Source: Schlesneria sp.
Lineage (GTDB): Bacteria; Planctomycetota; Planctomycetia; Planctomycetales; Planctomycetaceae
Assembly: GCA_028291515.1 (NCBI GenBank)
Contig: JAQGHU010000114.1
Coordinates: forward strand, 203,214 to 267,213
Reading direction: 5' to 3'
DNA length: 64,000 bases
Shown one piece after another: positions 63,966-64,000 of this stretch. Positions within the stretch are counted from its first letter, which is position 1. Each line of letters begins with the position of its first letter. Below the pieces are notes generated by a model. The model made no database searches. It worked only from the letters and a program-made list of their open reading frames with translations, and was not told the origin of the DNA. A program made the translations under genes and the position numbers.

Positions 63966-64000
63966 ATGTCCTGGAAGGTGGAAACAACCGTGGTCGTTCG
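63966..64000 (+). CDS. Possible start of a gene cut by the window edge
   Basis: ATG at 63966 with CGGAGG about eight bases upstream opens MSWKVETTVVV and runs off the window. Eleven residues give no family, but the ribosome site and clear frame make a real start plausible. Confidence 0.35.
   Translation, partial: MSWKVETTVVV

Noticed and set aside
1..64000. tRNA, rRNA or CRISPR arrays
   Set aside because: None was recognised by eye: no cloverleaf-like TTCGANTC T-loops in suitable context and no regularly spaced repeat-spacer series. A covariance search could still find an RNA gene.

Overview
The window looks like chromosomal DNA of a planctomycete (phylum Planctomycetota). This rests on gene content typical of that group: DUF1080 (3-keto-disaccharide hydrolase) proteins, FG-GAP/ASPIC (CRTAC1) proteins, a membrane-anchored multihaem cytochrome with TPR repeats, eukaryote-like Ser/Thr kinases beside ECF sigma factors, an ARPP-1-type lipoprotein, a planctomycete-style tyrosine recombinase remnant, and many lineage-type hypothetical proteins. 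No rRNA, tRNA or CRISPR array was recognised by eye.

Layout. 1-14 kb is a cell-surface polysaccharide/LPS region: the end of a probable glycosyltransferase, a DUF115/sialyltransferase-like protein, two polytopic polymerase/ligase-like proteins, a GT4 glycosyltransferase, a protein with two fused acyltransferase-3 domains, a sugar-nucleotide epimerase, a UDP-sugar pyrophosphorylase and a Kdo transferase (waaA). 14-21 kb is a scarred, mobile-DNA region: two pieces of tyrosine recombinase in permuted order, an RND pump with a large in-frame internal deletion, a shortened ECF sigma factor, a large serine recombinase with a 29-bp palindrome just upstream, a frameshifted DUF6931-like gene and the remains of an IS3-family element. 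21.4-27.5 kb is a partial Flp/Tad pilus locus (cpaA, cpaB, a secretin N-domain protein, cpaC, cpaE) that stops at a terminator with no cpaF/tadB/tadC after it.

27.5-33 kb holds a DUF1080 protein, a small duplicated family of membrane proteins (one copy frameshifted) around a leucine-rich-repeat protein, and a sensor kinase. 33-41 kb is mostly housekeeping: an AddB-like nuclease, pdxA, rfbC, an amidohydrolase and truB. 41-47 kb is a putative cytochrome c/TPR - CRTAC1 - membrane protein transcription unit. 47-53 kb has an ARPP-1 lipoprotein, a Tat-exported protein of unknown function, and a transmembrane kinase carrying an anti-sigma-like zinc motif and an extracytoplasmic haem-type CxxCH motif, whose stop codon overlaps the start of an ECF sigma factor. 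53-64 kb holds a 1235-residue TPR/FG-GAP lipoprotein, nadA, a PIG-L deacetylase, an acidic unknown, a YjhG/YagF-type sugar-acid dehydratase, a membrane unknown and repeat-rich DNA.

The most system-like units are the haem-kinase/ECF sigma pair at 50.6-53.2 kb and the cytochrome/CRTAC1 unit at 41.7-47.0 kb. Several short palindromic repeat families recur in intergenic DNA. Functional calls are family-level recognition from translated sequence; no database search was run.
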